Below are positions 4,455 through 5,523 of a stretch of 5,523 nt of DNA, in pieces. The position numbers and the translations under genes were made by a program. Below the pieces are notes generated by a model. It was not told the DNA's origin. It did no database searches and saw only the letters and a program-made list of their open reading frames with translations. This stretch comes from Accumulibacter sp. (GTDB lineage: Bacteria > Pseudomonadota > Gammaproteobacteria > Burkholderiales > Rhodocyclaceae): NCBI GenBank assembly GCA_003538495.1, contig DPSD01000239.1, positions 1 through 5,523 on the forward strand, written 5' to 3'. The stretch's first letter is position 1; every line of letters begins with the position of its first letter.

Positions 4455-5523
4455 ATGTCGCGAACGGATCACGAGCAGCCACAGGCTTTCTTGCCGGGTA
4501 CCGCGAATCCGCTCGTGCGGCTGGTCGCGCTGCGCCGGATCGAGGTACTGACTCAGGCCGTGGTCCTGGTGCTGGCGGTGGCCTGGCTCAAGATCCCGCT
4601 CGAGGTCGTACCGATGGCGGCGGTCATCGCGCTGCTCGCCGCGGTCAATCTGCGCACCCAATGGCGCCTGGAACGTGGTGGCCCGGTCAGCGAACGCGAA
4701 GTCTTCCTGCATCTGGCGATCGATGTCGGCGCTCTGGGCGTGCTGCTGTACTTTGCCGGTGGTTCGGCCAACCCATTCGTTTCGCTGTTCCTGTTGCCGC
4801 CGATGCTGGCGGCGGCGATGCTGCCGGCCCGGCACGCCTGGGCGATGGCCGGACTGACGTTGGCCGTCTACACCTTCCTGGTCTTCTGGAAATTGCCGCT
4901 GCCGCCGCCGCAGGGCGATCTGGCGCAGTTCGACGCGCTGCTTGCGCGCGCCACCGGCGACGCGACCGAACACGCCGGACATGGCAGCGGCTTTGCCCTG
5001 CACGTCCTCGGGATGTGGCTGAACTTCGCAATCAGCGTCGTCGTCGTGGCCTTCTTCCTGACGCGCATGGCCGCCGCCCTCAAGGATCGCGAACGAGAAC
5101 TCGCTGGCGCCCGCGAAGCGGTGCTGCGCGACGAGCAAATCCTCTCGCTGGGCACGCTTGCCGCCGGCGCCGCGCACCAGCTGGGAACGCCGCTGGGAAC
5201 GATGGCGGTGGTGATCCGCGAGATCGAGTTGAACCATCGCGACAATCCGGAGTTGACCGAAGACCTGCAGCTGTTGCGGGCACAGGTCGATCGCTGCAAG
5301 CAGACGATCTCGCAGCTCCTCGCCTCGACCGACCACAGCCGCGACGAAAGCCTGCGCCCGCTGGCGCTCGACGCCTACCTGCACCGCTTGCTTGACGAAT
5401 GGCAACTGATCCGGCCGCACGCGCTGCTCGGCGTGGCGCTGCAGGGCGAGCAGCCGGCGCCGTCGATCGTCGCCGACCGTACGCTGGCACAAGCGATCCT
5501 GAACCTGCTCGACAACGCCGCCG
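4455..5523 (+). CDS. regB: RegB/PrrB-type redox-sensing histidine kinase (3' end outside window)
   Basis: The frame from ATG 4455 is open for 356 codons to the window edge. Six membrane segments can be placed at about 31-46, 51-65, 83-101, 109-123, 128-146 and 182-203. GGSANPF (102-108), between segments 3 and 4, is the GGxxNPF quinone-binding signature of RegB. The HisKA region has GAAHQLGTPL with phospho-acceptor H241. C281 lies 40 residues later in VDRCKQ, the same spacing as H225 and redox-active C265 of Rhodobacter RegB. The ATP-binding domain begins with an N-box ILNLLDNAA at the edge. RegB kinases are active under reducing conditions and phosphorylate RegA/PrrA, probably encoded next. 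The residue after the His is Gln instead of the usual Glu. A His-bearing loop (H173, H176, H183) precedes the last helix. AAGGGA lies 12 bases before ATG 4455; an in-frame ATG at 4416 with a close AGGG is the alternative start. Confidence 0.93.
   Translation, partial: MSRTDHEQPQAFLPGTANPLVRLVALRRIEVLTQAVVLVLAVAWLKIPLEVVPMAAVIALLAAVNLRTQWRLERGGPVSEREVFLHLAIDVGALGVLLYFAGGSANPFVSLFLLPPMLAAAMLPARHAWAMAGLTLAVYTFLVFWKLPLPPPQGDLAQFDALLARATGDATEHAGHGSGFALHVLGMWLNFAISVVVVAFFLTRMAAALKDRERELAGAREAVLRDEQILSLGTLAAGAAHQLGTPLGTMAVVIREIELNHRDNPELTEDLQLLRAQVDRCKQTISQLLASTDHSRDESLRPLALDAYLHRLLDEWQLIRPHALLGVALQGEQPAPSIVADRTLAQAILNLLDNAA

Noticed and set aside
2143..4551. Very long open frame (802 codons) on the plus strand opposite feoB and feoA
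   Set aside because: It is a shadow of the high-GC feoB/feoA coding strand. Its product is low-complexity, rich in Arg/Gln/Asp, with no recognisable domain, and it runs across the promoter and Fur box.
4346..5395. 349-codon open frame on the plus strand across the kinase gene
   Set aside because: It overlaps the RegB homologue in another frame. The kinase frame carries the quinone motif, H-box, conserved Cys and N-box, while this one is Arg/Gly-rich with no motif.
4392..5492. 366-codon open frame on the minus strand opposite the kinase gene
   Set aside because: Antisense shadow rich in Arg/Gln/His; no domain, no ribosome site, and incompatible with the well-supported kinase frame.

Overview
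The window looks like GC-rich chromosomal DNA from a Gram-negative proteobacterium. A betaproteobacterium is most likely, perhaps of the Rhodocyclales/Accumulibacter type. The reasons are an outer-membrane porin, a CyaY-type frataxin, a RegB/PrrB-type redox sensor kinase and the style of the feo genes. The lineage is an inference from protein flavour, not from a search. No tRNA, rRNA, insertion sequence, CRISPR array or obvious foreign DNA was seen.

Layout: (1) The 3' end of cyaY (1..218, +) enters from the left edge. (2) After only 32 bases, a convergent minus-strand block of four tightly packed genes runs right to left. In transcription order they are feoA (4127..3837), feoB (3840..1915), a small membrane protein with a CxxCxxC motif (1922..1659) and an OprB-family porin (1651 or 1657..251). 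The first three overlap by 4 and 8 bases. The porin start lies 1 to 7 bases after the preceding stop, so this reads as one operon. (3) The 327-base region 4128..4454 holds a sigma70-like promoter for the feo operon with a very good Fur box inside its spacer. It is followed by a structured leader that contains a textbook intrinsic terminator before feoA. (4) Divergent from feo, a RegB/PrrB-type sensor histidine kinase (4455, or possibly 4416, onward, +) runs off the right edge.

How it fits together: FeoB is the inner-membrane Fe(II) transporter, FeoA its small SH3-like partner, and the Cys-rich protein a plausible FeoB accessory. The porin at the operon end could give the same regulon an outer-membrane entry route. 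Fur would repress the operon when iron is plentiful. CyaY handles iron for Fe-S cluster assembly, and the neighbouring RegB homologue senses quinone/redox state, so the window has an iron and redox theme. The observations most worth a second look are the terminator-containing leader downstream of the Fur promoter and the porin being a member of the feo operon.
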